Positions 8,701 through 17,187 of a stretch of 64,000 bases of DNA are shown one piece after another. The stretch is taken from NCBI GenBank assembly GCA_017643925.1, contig JAEPML010000014.1:1-64000 (forward strand). The letters are read 5' to 3'. Under the pieces are notes generated by a model. That model was given only the letters and a program-made list of their open reading frames with translations. It did not search any database and was not told the origin of the DNA. Numbering within the stretch: position 1 is the first letter of the stretch; every line of letters starts with the position of its first letter. The translations under genes were made by a program, and so were the position numbers. This DNA is from Roseibium sp. (GTDB lineage Bacteria; Pseudomonadota; Alphaproteobacteria; Rhizobiales; Stappiaceae).

Positions 8701-9351
8701 ATGAACGCACCCGTTACTAACGAACTCCTGTCGACAAAAGACTGGGCTGGACAGATACAGACCCGGTTGTCGGATACCGCTCGACTGCACCCGAGCGAGG
8801 AAACAGGTGATCACACGCTCAATCCGGAACTCGGACCCTACGCGAAGTGGGATGGGCCGCCCCGCGACGCTGCCGTCCTGATCGGAATCATGGAACAGAC
8901 TGCCGGACCGCGCGTTGTTCTGACGCAAAGGACCGGGCATCTGAAGTCGCATGCCGGACAGGTCGCGTTTCCCGGCGGGAAAATCGACCCGACTGACAGT
9001 GGCCCGGTGGAAGCAGCGCTCAGGGAAGCAGAAGAAGAGATAGGTCTCGATGCGAGACGTGTGAACCTTCTAGGGACGCTTTCCCCCTATCTAACGGGGT
9101 CCGGCTATCGGGTTGTGCCGGTCATCGGCACGATATCGGGTGGTTCGGACTTCAAACCCAATCCGGACGAAGTCGAAGACGTTTTTGATGTGCCTCTTGG
9201 CTTCCTGATGAATCCGGCCAATCACCAGAAACAAAGTCGTGAGTGGCAGGGCAAACGCAGATATTTTTATGCCATGCCTTTCGAGGATCGCTATATCTGG
9301 GGTGTTACAGCCGGAATTATCCGCTCATTTTATGAAACGGTTTATCGCTGA
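8701..9351 (+). CDS. CoA pyrophosphatase (NUDIX hydrolase, NudL-like)
   Basis: The 216-residue protein has the UPF0035/CoA-pyrophosphatase motif LTQRTGHLKSHAGQVAFPGG immediately before a Nudix box (GG-K-I-D-P-T-D-S-G-P-V-E-A-A-L-REAEEEIG). This combination separates CoA/NADH-type Nudix hydrolases from MutT types. The expected reaction is cleavage of CoA or acyl-CoA to 3',5'-ADP and 4'-phosphopantetheine. It is cytosolic with no signal peptide. The TGA stop overlaps the ATG of the DUF6111 gene by one base, so the pair is translationally coupled. A 42-bp gap separates it from DUF1285. Confidence 0.9.
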   Translation: MNAPVTNELLSTKDWAGQIQTRLSDTARLHPSEETGDHTLNPELGPYAKWDGPPRDAAVLIGIMEQTAGPRVVLTQRTGHLKSHAGQVAFPGGKIDPTDSGPVEAALREAEEEIGLDARRVNLLGTLSPYLTGSGYRVVPVIGTISGGSDFKPNPDEVEDVFDVPLGFLMNPANHQKQSREWQGKRRYFYAMPFEDRYIWGVTAGIIRSFYETVYR

Positions 9352-9611
9352 TGATGCGCTTAGTTTTAACCCAGCTGCTCCTTTTCCTGCTGCCTTTCAT
9401 TTTCTATGCGATTTGGTTGTGGGCAAGCAAGAAAAGCAATCACCCGGAGCGATGGTCCAAGGGACCGATCGCCTGGCTGACCCTTTCCGGTGTCGGCTTG
9501 GTCATTGCGGGGTTCGTTGCGATGGCCAGCATAGATACGGCCCCGGAAGGCAAGCAGTTCCGGCCATCCGAGATGCGGGATGGTGTCTTTGTTCCGGGTC
9601 GGTATGAATAG
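9351..9611 (+). CDS. DUF6111 family small membrane protein
   Basis: An 86-residue protein with two membrane helices (about 3-25 and 41-62) joined by a basic loop. The C-terminus is hydrophilic and ends in FRPSEMRDGVFVPGRYE. That tail and the position between a NUDIX gene and the CCA-adding enzyme gene fit the DUF6111 family. The start ATG overlaps the stop of the preceding gene by one base, and the stop lies 3 bp before the next start. Function unknown. The conserved coupling to tRNA end maintenance may reflect operon convenience rather than biochemistry. Confidence 0.8.
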   Translation: MMRLVLTQLLLFLLPFIFYAIWLWASKKSNHPERWSKGPIAWLTLSGVGLVIAGFVAMASIDTAPEGKQFRPSEMRDGVFVPGRYE

Positions 9612-9614
9612 GAC

Positions 9615-10859
9615 ATGAGTGCCGAAGCCGAAAAGTGTCTCCAACAGGCGGACTGGCTGCACGCGCCCGGTATCCAGGCGGTCTTTGCCGCATTGGAAAA
9701 GGGCGGCGAGCAGGCCCGGGTCGTTGGCGGTGCGGTGCGTAATACGTTGCTGGGGCATCCGGTTCCGGACGTTGACATTGCGACTTCGGCAGCGCCCAAC
9801 GACATCGTGCGCCTGGCGAGCGATGCCGGTTTGAAGCCCGTCGCCACCGGCATCGACCACGGAACGGTTACCGTCATCAGCAACGGCTATCCCTACGAAG
9901 TCACGTCCCTGCGGGAAGACGTCGAGACATTCGGCCGTCAGGCAAAGGTTGTGTTCGGCAGGGACTGGAAGAAGGATGCCGAACGCCGGGACTTCACGTT
10001 GAACGCCCTTTATGCAGACCGGCATGGTCAGCTGCTCGATCCGCTGGGAGGGCTGGACGACTGCCTGGCAAGACGTGTTCGGTTCATAGGGGATCCCGAC
10101 ACGAGAATTCGCGAAGACTATCTCAGGATACTGCGGTTTTTCAGGATTTATGCCGCCTACGGGGAAGGCGAAATGGATGCCGCCGGCATTGGTGCCTGCC
10201 TTCGCCAGCGGGACGGGCTACGGCACTTGTCCGCCGAACGGATCGGCCATGAAATGCGTCGTCTGCTTTCAGCGCCGCTTGCCGCGCGTGCCCTGCGGAT
10301 GATGAATGAATGTGGGCTTTGGGAAATTGCCACGGGCGGTCTGGCACGACTGGATGCCTACGATGCCCTGCGCACTCTGGAGAGCTCTGCGACGGAGGTG
10401 CGGGATCCGGAACTTGGCCTGCTCGTGCTTGCCGGCTTTGTTCGGGAAGATCTTGAAAGGGTCAGCGACCGGTTCCGCCTGTCCAATGCCGAACGCAAGC
10501 GAATGAAGATGGGATGGGCCGCCGGGAAGGTGTTGCGCAGTGGCGGCGATCTGCCTTCTGCCGCGTCGCTTGTCTACGATTTCGGGCGGCAGGGAGCGCT
10601 GGACGGCACTCTGGCTTTCTGGGCAACCTTGCGGGCGAGGAACAAGGCTGACGACACGCTTTTCGGTCGGTTGCTCATGGATATTCGGATGCAGAGCGTG
10701 CCGGAGTTTCCCGTCAAGGGAGCCGACCTGCTGCAGTCGGGCCGGAAACCGGGGCCGGAACTTGGTGACTTGCTGAAAGGCCTGGAAGACCGGTGGCGCA
10801 GCAGTGGATTCACGCTGGACAAACAGGCATTGCTGACCCTTGCCGAGGACATGGTTTAG
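9615..10859 (+). CDS. cca: CCA tRNA nucleotidyltransferase
   Basis: A 414-residue class II nucleotidyltransferase that adds or repairs the 3' CCA end of tRNA using CTP and ATP. Motif A is visible as VRVVGGAVRNTLLG followed by the catalytic DVDIATSA. The ERRDFTLNALY motif (motif B) and 'IREDYLRILRFFRIYAAYG' (motif D region) are both intact. The C-terminal 200 residues are the divergent helical body and tail. It begins 3 bp after the DUF6111 stop and ends the cluster. No HD domain is fused, so it is the alphaproteobacterial short type. Secure assignment. Confidence 0.95.
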   Translation: MSAEAEKCLQQADWLHAPGIQAVFAALEKGGEQARVVGGAVRNTLLGHPVPDVDIATSAAPNDIVRLASDAGLKPVATGIDHGTVTVISNGYPYEVTSLREDVETFGRQAKVVFGRDWKKDAERRDFTLNALYADRHGQLLDPLGGLDDCLARRVRFIGDPDTRIREDYLRILRFFRIYAAYGEGEMDAAGIGACLRQRDGLRHLSAERIGHEMRRLLSAPLAARALRMMNECGLWEIATGGLARLDAYDALRTLESSATEVRDPELGLLVLAGFVREDLERVSDRFRLSNAERKRMKMGWAAGKVLRSGGDLPSAASLVYDFGRQGALDGTLAFWATLRARNKADDTLFGRLLMDIRMQSVPEFPVKGADLLQSGRKPGPELGDLLKGLEDRWRSSGFTLDKQALLTLAEDMV

Positions 10860-10967
10860 GGAAAAATTTAGAGAATTCGCGTCAAAATGGCATTTGATTA
10901 TCTCGGCGCAGGTTAAGCCGACCGTTCAGATGTTTGTCCGCTGCTGCGGCAATCAATGAGGCGATTG

Positions 10968-12077
10968 ATGGAAGTTGTGTTGATATCGGACGGGCCATTG
11001 CCCATCGATTCTCCCGTTAGAAAACTGCCGTTCTTCTTTGCAGCGCGCCTGGTTGACATGTCGCGTGTCTCGCCGGAAACCGTCGGCGAAGCAAAGATAG
11101 CAATCGTGGAGCTTCTCAAAGCGCAGGACGCCGGAATGACTGCGCTCAAGGCCTCCTGGAGCAGTATCGCCGAAATTCCGGTCATCTGCCTGGTCGACAA
11201 GAAAAACCGTCGTGAAGCCATTCAGGCTGCTGCATTGGGCAAAACCGAAATGATGCAGCGGGATACGCTGTTTGCATTGTTGATCCGCCGCATCAGAAAT
11301 CTGACGTCTGCCGACGTAGCCGAACAGCTGCCAAAGAATACGGGCGCAAAAACCCTCGAAGCCTACCGAAGCGGGAACGCCTTCCTGGAAAGCCTTTGCT
11401 TTTCGTCGATCGAGGGCAGCAAGATCCCGCTGAACCTGATGAACGAGAGCGCCTCCGAGACTCTGGCGGCCCTGTCACTCGATGGGCTGGCCTCCTGGCT
11501 GGACGCCGTCAATCTCCATCACAGTCCGACATATAGCCATTCCCTAACGGTGGCGGGATTGGCCGGTGCCTTTGCCCGACATCTGGGGTGGTCCGAAAAA
11601 GACTGCCGGGAAGTCGTCGCCGGTGGCCTCGTGCATGACATCGGCAAGATGCGCATTCCGTTGACCATTCTCGACAAATCCGAAAAGCTGACGGAAAAGG
11701 AGCGGGAGCTCATTGGCCGTCACCCGCAGTTTGGTCGCGAAATCCTGAAGCCGCGGATTGAAGTCCCGATCGAGATCAAGAAGATGGCGATCCAGCACCA
11801 CGAGTTCCTGGATGGCAGCGGCTATCCCGATCGTCTCAAGGGCGCCCGGATTTCGCCGAAGGTCCGGTTGATCACGATTTGCGACATTTTCGCTGCCTTG
11901 ACGGAAAAACGTTCCTACAGGGAAGCGGACTCACCCAGGACCGCCCTCACGACCATGAGAGAGATGGGTGCCAAGCTGGACCAGCAGATGGTCCAGCAAT
12001 TCGCGCGACTTGTCGTTCAAAGTGAGCTTGGCGACACAAATCGCGCCCCAGCTGCGGCCAGCGGTGCCGCAGCCTGA
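10968..12077 (+). CDS. HD-GYP domain protein with pseudo-receiver N-terminus (predicted c-di-GMP phosphodiesterase)
   Basis: The catalytic half (about 170-340) has all the HD-GYP landmarks: GLVHDIGKMRIP, an isolated H in IGRHP, IQHHEFLDGSGYP and the following ICDIFAALT. It should therefore hydrolyse cyclic di-GMP. The first ~115 residues have receiver-like strand order (EVVLISD, AKIAIVELL, IPVICLV) but no aspartate at the phosphorylation position, so this is probably a phosphorylation-independent sensor or dimerisation module. The ATG at 10968 has GAGG six bases upstream; an ATG 12 bases earlier has no such signal. It is convergent with hemF. It may oppose the GGDEF protein encoded 6 kb away. 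Confidence 0.85.
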   Translation: MEVVLISDGPLPIDSPVRKLPFFFAARLVDMSRVSPETVGEAKIAIVELLKAQDAGMTALKASWSSIAEIPVICLVDKKNRREAIQAAALGKTEMMQRDTLFALLIRRIRNLTSADVAEQLPKNTGAKTLEAYRSGNAFLESLCFSSIEGSKIPLNLMNESASETLAALSLDGLASWLDAVNLHHSPTYSHSLTVAGLAGAFARHLGWSEKDCREVVAGGLVHDIGKMRIPLTILDKSEKLTEKERELIGRHPQFGREILKPRIEVPIEIKKMAIQHHEFLDGSGYPDRLKGARISPKVRLITICDIFAALTEKRSYREADSPRTALTTMREMGAKLDQQMVQQFARLVVQSELGDTNRAPAAASGAAA

Positions 12078-12099
12078 GCAAGGGTCTGGTTCAATTGGC

Positions 12100-13026
12100 C
12101 TAAGGCCACTTCACCACCGGGGGCATGCTCGAGAGGATCGAAGCCACGTTGCCACCCGTCTTGAGACCGAAGATTGTTCCACGATCGTAGAGAAGGTTGT
12201 ACTCGACGTATCGACCGCGGCGCACCAACTGTTCCTCTCTCTGATCCTCGGTCCAGCTTTTTTGAAAGTTCCTTCGCACAAGGTCAGGGTAGATCTTCAG
12301 GAATGCGAGCCCGACATCCTTCGTGAATGCAAAATCCGCGTCCCAGTCACCACTGTTCAGGTAATCATAGAAAATGCCGCCGATCCCGCGGGCCTCGTTG
12401 CGGTGCTTCAGATAGAAATAGTCGTCACACCAGGCCTTGTACGCATCATAATTGGCGACTGCATGCGGTGCGCAAGCTTCCTTCATTGCCTGGTGGAACG
12501 CCACACTGTCAGGATCTTCCTGGGTCCTGCGCGCATCCAGAACCGGCGTCAGGTCGGCGCCACCACCAAACCACTGGCGGGTTGTCACGACCATCCTGGT
12601 GTTCATGTGAACTGCAGGAACATTCGGGTTTTGCGGATGTGCAATCAGGCTGATTCCGGACGCCCAGAAACGCGGGTCTTCATTCGCACCAGGGATCTGC
12701 CCCCGAAACTCGGGAGAAAATTCGCCGTGAACGGTGGAAATATGAACACCAACCTTTTCAAAGACACGGCCATGCATCATCGACATGACGCCGCCACCGC
12801 CCTTCGCGCCGGTGCTGTCCGTACGTTCCCAGGGGGTGCGTTCAAATCGTCCAGGCTCCCGGTCGCTCAGGGGACCGGACAGTCCACCGATTTCGTCTTC
12901 CAGGTCTTCGAACGATTTGCAGATGCGGTCACGCAACTCGCGAAACCAGTCCGGTGCGGTCGTTTTCTTGTCTTCGATCCCGTCGGGGATCGGTCCACCA
13001 CGTTTTTCCGGCTTGGTTGCACTCAT
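12100..13026 (-). CDS. hemF: Oxygen-dependent coproporphyrinogen III oxidase
   Basis: A protein of 308 residues from the ATG at 13026, which has AGGAAAG upstream; the longer open frame to 13062 lacks a ribosome binding site. HemF converts coproporphyrinogen III to protoporphyrinogen IX using O2, in aerobic heme synthesis. Family landmarks are '[20 protein letters not shown]', the segment '[15 protein letters not shown]', and the C-terminal '[20 protein letters not shown]'. The product supports respiratory cytochromes such as the bc1 complex encoded at 22-25 kb. It ends tail-to-tail with the HD-GYP gene and is followed upstream by trmL on the same strand. Confidence 0.96.
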   Translation of the reverse strand: MSATKPEKRGGPIPDGIEDKKTTAPDWFRELRDRICKSFEDLEDEIGGLSGPLSDREPGRFERTPWERTDSTGAKGGGGVMSMMHGRVFEKVGVHISTVHGEFSPEFRGQIPGANEDPRFWASGISLIAHPQNPNVPAVHMNTRMVVTTRQWFGGGADLTPVLDARRTQEDPDSVAFHQAMKEACAPHAVANYDAYKAWCDDYFYLKHRNEARGIGGIFYDYLNSGDWDADFAFTKDVGLAFLKIYPDLVRRNFQKSWTEDQREEQLVRRGRYVEYNLLYDRGTIFGLKTGGNVASILSSMPPVVKWP

Positions 13027-13083
13027 GAAATCTTTCCTGGAACTTGTCGCCTTGCCGATCAAGGCAACGAGACGGTTTGATAG

Positions 13084-13554
13084 TCAGCTCTGGCTTTTAG
13101 GAAAAGTGCCGGTTTGTCGCAAGGCTTCCCCGAGAACCATGCCGGCCGAAATCGCAACGTTGATCGATCTCATATCTACGGCCATGGGTATCGTCAGCCG
13201 CGCGTCCGCGAGGTCATGAACGGTATCGGGCACACCAGAGCTTTCCCGGCCCAGAAGCAGGATGTCCCTGTTATCAAAGTCAAACCCGGTATAGGCGTCC
13301 GAGGACTTCGTCGTGAGCAGGACAATCCGCCGCCCTTCCGATCGCCGCCACGCGTCAAAGGTCGAAAACGAGGTGTGCCGCACCATCGTTGCGCGTTCCA
13401 GATAGTCCATTCCGGCCCGTTTCAAGGCGCTGTCCGAAATTGGAAAGCCTGCCGGCTCGATGATGTGAACCGTGACCTCCATGCAGGCTGCGAGCCGCAG
13501 GAGTGTCCCGGTGTTCTGGGGTATATCGGGTTGATAGAGGGCAATGTCGGGCAT
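13084..13554 (-). CDS. trmL: tRNA (cytidine(34)-2'-O)-methyltransferase (SPOUT family, TrmL-type)
   Basis: The family start is MPDIALYQPDIPQNTGTLLR, giving 156 residues from 13554. Longer open frames (to 13620 or 13656) add a tail not seen in the family; no start has a strong Shine-Dalgarno, so the start is uncertain. TrmL methylates the ribose of the wobble base in tRNA-Leu using S-adenosylmethionine. The SPOUT knot motifs are present: N in PQNTG, LLLGRESSGVP and a terminal 'SINVAISAGMVLGEALRQ'. It lies 57 bp upstream of hemF on the same strand and divergent from the ABC exporter gene. Confidence 0.88.
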   Translation of the reverse strand: MPDIALYQPDIPQNTGTLLRLAACMEVTVHIIEPAGFPISDSALKRAGMDYLERATMVRHTSFSTFDAWRRSEGRRIVLLTTKSSDAYTGFDFDNRDILLLGRESSGVPDTVHDLADARLTIPMAVDMRSINVAISAGMVLGEALRQTGTFPKSQS

Positions 13555-13728
13555 GTATGTGGGCTCGGTGCGCAGCTTGAATGTGCCGTGCTGCTTATCA
13601 GCTGGATCGGCGTTTGTCATGGAACCGTCGGGGCACGGGAGCAAATTGATCCCCACTTTATCCGGGCCAAATTTTTGCCGGGCGGATAGGATAGGGAAGA
13701 TTCGCTCCCATCCCCACGGAGACGCATT

Positions 13729-15582
13729 GTGTTCCGGCTATTCCGCCTTTTCGAAACCTGGATAGATCCCTTCAGGCAGCCTCCGGCGGCAGATATGCCG
13801 CGGGGTGGATTCGCGTTCCTGTTCTACTTCGTCAGCCAGGTTCGCTGGCCGTTTGCTGCCATGCTCCTGCTGGGTGGCATGTCCGCGTTTGTCGAAGTCG
13901 CCATTTTCAACTTTCTCGGGACCATCGTCGATCTCCTTGAGACAGGTAACCGGTCAACATTCTTTTCCGACCATGCCTGGACCCTGATCGGAATGGCCTG
14001 TGTTGTCCTGATCTTGCGTGCCCTGGTCAATTCGCTGATGGCGCTTGTCGAGGAACAGACCGTTGTGCCTGGTTTTTTCAACCTGGTGCGATGGCAGTGT
14101 CACCAGCGGGTCATGAAGCAAAGCCTGAGCTATTTTCAGGATGACCTTGCGGGACGTCTTTCGCATAAGGTCATGCAGTCGGGGATGTCGGCCGGCGATT
14201 TCATGATCAATCTGTTGCAGGTTGCCTGGTTCATCATCGTCTATGCGGTGACGACACTCGTCCTGATCGCGGATCTCGACTGGCGCCTGGGATTGCTCGT
14301 GGGGCTCTGGCTGACCTTCTTTGCCATTGCCGCGCGGATCTTCGTGCCCCGGGTTCGAAGCGCCGCGAAGGCGGTCGCCCACGCCTATTCCGGGGTCACC
14401 GGCCGTCTCGTGGATACCTATACGAACATCCAGTCGGTGAAGCTGTTCGGTTCGAGTGCAGAGGAAAACCGGGGCGCCCGGGCCTCCGTCGAGACTTTCA
14501 TAGGCAAGCTGCAGGGTTTCACGCGGTTGCTGACCACCATTCGCATCGTCATGTCGATCATCAACGGTATCATGATCGTTGCAATCGCCGGGCTTTCGCT
14601 CAAGATCTGGCAAGATGGCGGGATCAGCACCGGGCACGTGACCTTCGCTCTCACCCTGGTGTTGCGGCTCAACATCCTTCTGAACCGACTTTTCAACCAG
14701 CTGAATGGCCTGTTCCGCCATTTTGGCGCGCTCCAGGACAGCATGGAAACGGTGGTCAAGCCGATCGTCCTGCGCGACAAGACCAACGCCGGTACGCTCA
14801 AGGTTCCACGCGGCGAGGTCCGGTTCGAGGATGTCCGGTTTCACTATGGCAAGGAAGGCGGCGTTATCGACCATGTGAACCTGGCAATAGCATCAGGCGA
14901 CCGGGTCGGTATCGTCGGTCCGTCGGGGGCCGGCAAGACGACGCTGACAAGTCTGCTTTTGAGGTTCTTCGATGCGGAAGCCGGCCGGGTGACAATCGAC
15001 GGCCAGGACGTACGCGATGTGTCGCAGGAAACCCTGCGCCGGTCCATCGGGATGGTGACCCAGGATTCATCCCTGCTGCACCGGTCAATTCGGGAAAACA
15101 TCCTCTACGGACGGAACAGCGCGAGCGAGGAGGAAATGATCGAGGCTGCGAAAAAAGCTCATGCGCTCGACTTCATCCTGGAGCTGGAGGACAAGAAGGG
15201 CAGACGCGGATTCGATGCGTTTGTCGGTGAACGCGGCGTGAAATTGTCTGGTGGTCAGCGCCAGCGTATCGCGATTGCCAGAGTGCTTCTGAAGGATGCG
15301 CCCATCCTGGTTCTGGACGAGGCGACGTCCGCACTGGATTCGGAAGTGGAAGCGGCCATACAGGAAAACCTGCAGGGCCTGATGGCCGGAAAGACCGTCA
15401 TTGCCATTGCGCATCGCCTGTCGACCATTGCCGCAATGGACCGTCTGATCGTGATGAACAAGGGCCGGATCGTGCAGGACGGGCGGCATGAAGACCTGTT
15501 GACCGAAGAAGACGGTCTCTATGCGCAGCTTTGGCACCGGCAATCCGGTGGATTTCTGAAATCTGAACCAGTTCCGGCCTAG
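13729..15582 (+). CDS. ABC exporter, fused permease and ATPase (first paralog)
   Basis: A 617-residue half-transporter. About 320 residues of six-helix membrane domain precede a full ATPase with Walker A GPSGAGKTTL (about 396), signature LSGGQRQR (about 506) and Walker B ILVLDEATSALDSE. It belongs to the ABCB/MsbA-type exporters; substrate unknown. The GTG start has GGAG eight bases upstream. It is closely related to the exporter encoded at 19883, sharing an N-terminal DPF motif and the C-terminal pattern LYAQLWxxQSGGFL. Each could homodimerise, or the two could form a heterodimer. It lies alone, followed by a 144-bp gap and the chemoreceptor gene. Confidence 0.92.
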   Translation: MFRLFRLFETWIDPFRQPPAADMPRGGFAFLFYFVSQVRWPFAAMLLLGGMSAFVEVAIFNFLGTIVDLLETGNRSTFFSDHAWTLIGMACVVLILRALVNSLMALVEEQTVVPGFFNLVRWQCHQRVMKQSLSYFQDDLAGRLSHKVMQSGMSAGDFMINLLQVAWFIIVYAVTTLVLIADLDWRLGLLVGLWLTFFAIAARIFVPRVRSAAKAVAHAYSGVTGRLVDTYTNIQSVKLFGSSAEENRGARASVETFIGKLQGFTRLLTTIRIVMSIINGIMIVAIAGLSLKIWQDGGISTGHVTFALTLVLRLNILLNRLFNQLNGLFRHFGALQDSMETVVKPIVLRDKTNAGTLKVPRGEVRFEDVRFHYGKEGGVIDHVNLAIASGDRVGIVGPSGAGKTTLTSLLLRFFDAEAGRVTIDGQDVRDVSQETLRRSIGMVTQDSSLLHRSIRENILYGRNSASEEEMIEAAKKAHALDFILELEDKKGRRGFDAFVGERGVKLSGGQRQRIAIARVLLKDAPILVLDEATSALDSEVEAAIQENLQGLMAGKTVIAIAHRLSTIAAMDRLIVMNKGRIVQDGRHEDLLTEEDGLYAQLWHRQSGGFLKSEPVPA

Positions 15583-15726
15583 GGAGCAGAATTGGGTAAG
15601 TAGTTTCCCGGGTGGCCAAAGTTACCGAATTTTTACGTGCATCAGGCAAGTTTCACACTCAGTTTGCCACCGTTTCGCTTGATGAAATGTCGTGGCTCGA
15701 CCTGGCAGGAATTCCGGAGTTTTAGT

Positions 15727-17046
15727 GTGACGCTTTCAATCAAGGGCCGGTTTGTCACCATGGTTCTGACAGCCGCGGTCATCATGATGGCCGGTACGGC
15801 CTTTTCCTTTTACACCTTTCGTCAGGCGTTCATGCAGGAGATCGGAACGCAGCAGGGGGCAGCCCAGTTTCTTTCCGGAGATGTCTCGGCAAATATCGAC
15901 GCCCTCATTCTGGACCAGATGATCACGATCGGCCTGGTTGTCTCGCCGGTCGGGCTGGCTTTCCTGGCGCTTGCAGTTGTCCTCGCCCTCGGGGTCGCGC
16001 GGCCGCTTGCCAGGCTGCAACATGGTCTTGACCAGCTGTCGAACGGGGATCTCGATATCCAGATCGAAGGGGACGACCGAAAAGACGAAATCGGAGAAAT
16101 TGCCCGCTCCGTGACCGCGTTTCGGGAGAACCTTGCCAACAAGGCAAGCGAGCAGGCGCAACGTGATCTTGCTCACCAGAAGGCATTGAGCGACGAGCGT
16201 ACTGCTCTGATGCAGGATGTTGCCGATGATTTCGAAAAGTCCGTCATTAGTGTCGTATCTGCGCTGACAAAGGCGGCAGGAAGCGTTGAAAGCAATTCCG
16301 GGCAACTGGAGATGGCTGTCGGTTCGTCCCTGCAGGCCGTCAACGAGGTGTCACAGGCCTCCTCGGAAGCAAGCGGTTCGGTGGAAAGCGTAACGGTTTC
16401 AACTGATGGCCTGTCCAGATCGCTGATGCGCGTTCGTGAGGACGTCGACCAGGCGACAGATATTGCCCGTACGGCTGTTGAGGAAGCGCGCAAGACGGAC
16501 GAGGTGGTCGGTCGCCTTTCTGAAACCGGGCGGGCAATTGGCGAGATCGTCGAACTCATCAGCCAGATCGCGAGCCAGACCAATCTCCTGGCATTGAACG
16601 CGACGATCGAGGCAGCGCGGGCTGGTGAAGCCGGACGTGGCTTTGCGGTCGTGGCCAACGAGGTCAAGGCGCTCGCGGAGCAAACCACCAAGGCAACAGA
16701 CGACATTTCCGCGCAGGTTTCATCTGTACAGGAGGTGGCCGAGCAGTCTGAGACCGCTATCCGATCGATCGCAGAAACCATCGGACGGGTAAGCGAGATA
16801 TCCGGCAAGATCCGGGAAGCTGTGGAAGAGCAGTCCACATCGACCCAGGAGATCAGCGACAGCGCTCAGGCCGCGCGTTCGAGCTCCGACCTGGTCGACA
16901 GGAACGTCAACACCCTCAACGATGTCATGGAAAGCAGCCGTTCGGCTACTAACGAAATGCAAGCTGCCTCTGCGGAGCTTGGTGAACTGTCGGAAAACCT
17001 GCAGGCACAAGTGGGTCAGTTCTTGCAAAGTGTCCGGGCTGCATAG
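15727..17046 (+). CDS. Methyl-accepting chemotaxis protein
   Basis: A 439-residue protein from a GTG at 15727 that has GGAG at good spacing; the longer frame from 15637 is unlikely. Two membrane helices (about 11-31 and 62-86) enclose only about 30 periplasmic residues, so no classical ligand domain is present. A HAMP domain (about 85-140) leads into the signalling domain, whose hairpin tip reads [20 protein letters not shown] and continues with [18 protein letters not shown]. The tiny periplasmic loop suggests sensing of membrane state, or signals through the HAMP or cytoplasm. No CheB/CheR-binding pentapeptide is seen at the C-terminus. Confidence 0.93.
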   Translation: MTLSIKGRFVTMVLTAAVIMMAGTAFSFYTFRQAFMQEIGTQQGAAQFLSGDVSANIDALILDQMITIGLVVSPVGLAFLALAVVLALGVARPLARLQHGLDQLSNGDLDIQIEGDDRKDEIGEIARSVTAFRENLANKASEQAQRDLAHQKALSDERTALMQDVADDFEKSVISVVSALTKAAGSVESNSGQLEMAVGSSLQAVNEVSQASSEASGSVESVTVSTDGLSRSLMRVREDVDQATDIARTAVEEARKTDEVVGRLSETGRAIGEIVELISQIASQTNLLALNATIEAARAGEAGRGFAVVANEVKALAEQTTKATDDISAQVSSVQEVAEQSETAIRSIAETIGRVSEISGKIREAVEEQSTSTQEISDSAQAARSSSDLVDRNVNTLNDVMESSRSATNEMQAASAELGELSENLQAQVGQFLQSVRAA

Positions 17047-17051
17047 TTTTT

Positions 17052-17074
17052 GAGCCGTAATTTGGCTCTTTTAT
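17052..17074 (+). terminator. Intrinsic terminator after the chemoreceptor gene
   Basis: GAGCC and GGCTC form a five-base stem around a seven-base loop, followed by TTTTATT. It starts six bases after the stop codon. The stem is short, so termination may be partial. Confidence 0.55.
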
Positions 17075-17187
17075 TGGTGAATCTGTCAATAACTTTACGT
17101 TGGGTTACCCTGTTTAAATTATGGTTGGTCCGTTTAAGCTTGGAGTATCCTTGGACAGTGCACGAATAGAGGAGTAACTCGACCCAG

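Noticed and set aside
12080-12110. Short palindromic GGCC-TA-AGGCC stretch between the HD-GYP gene and hemF
   Set aside because: Too short and without a T-run; arises from the convergent stop region and gives no evidence of a terminator.
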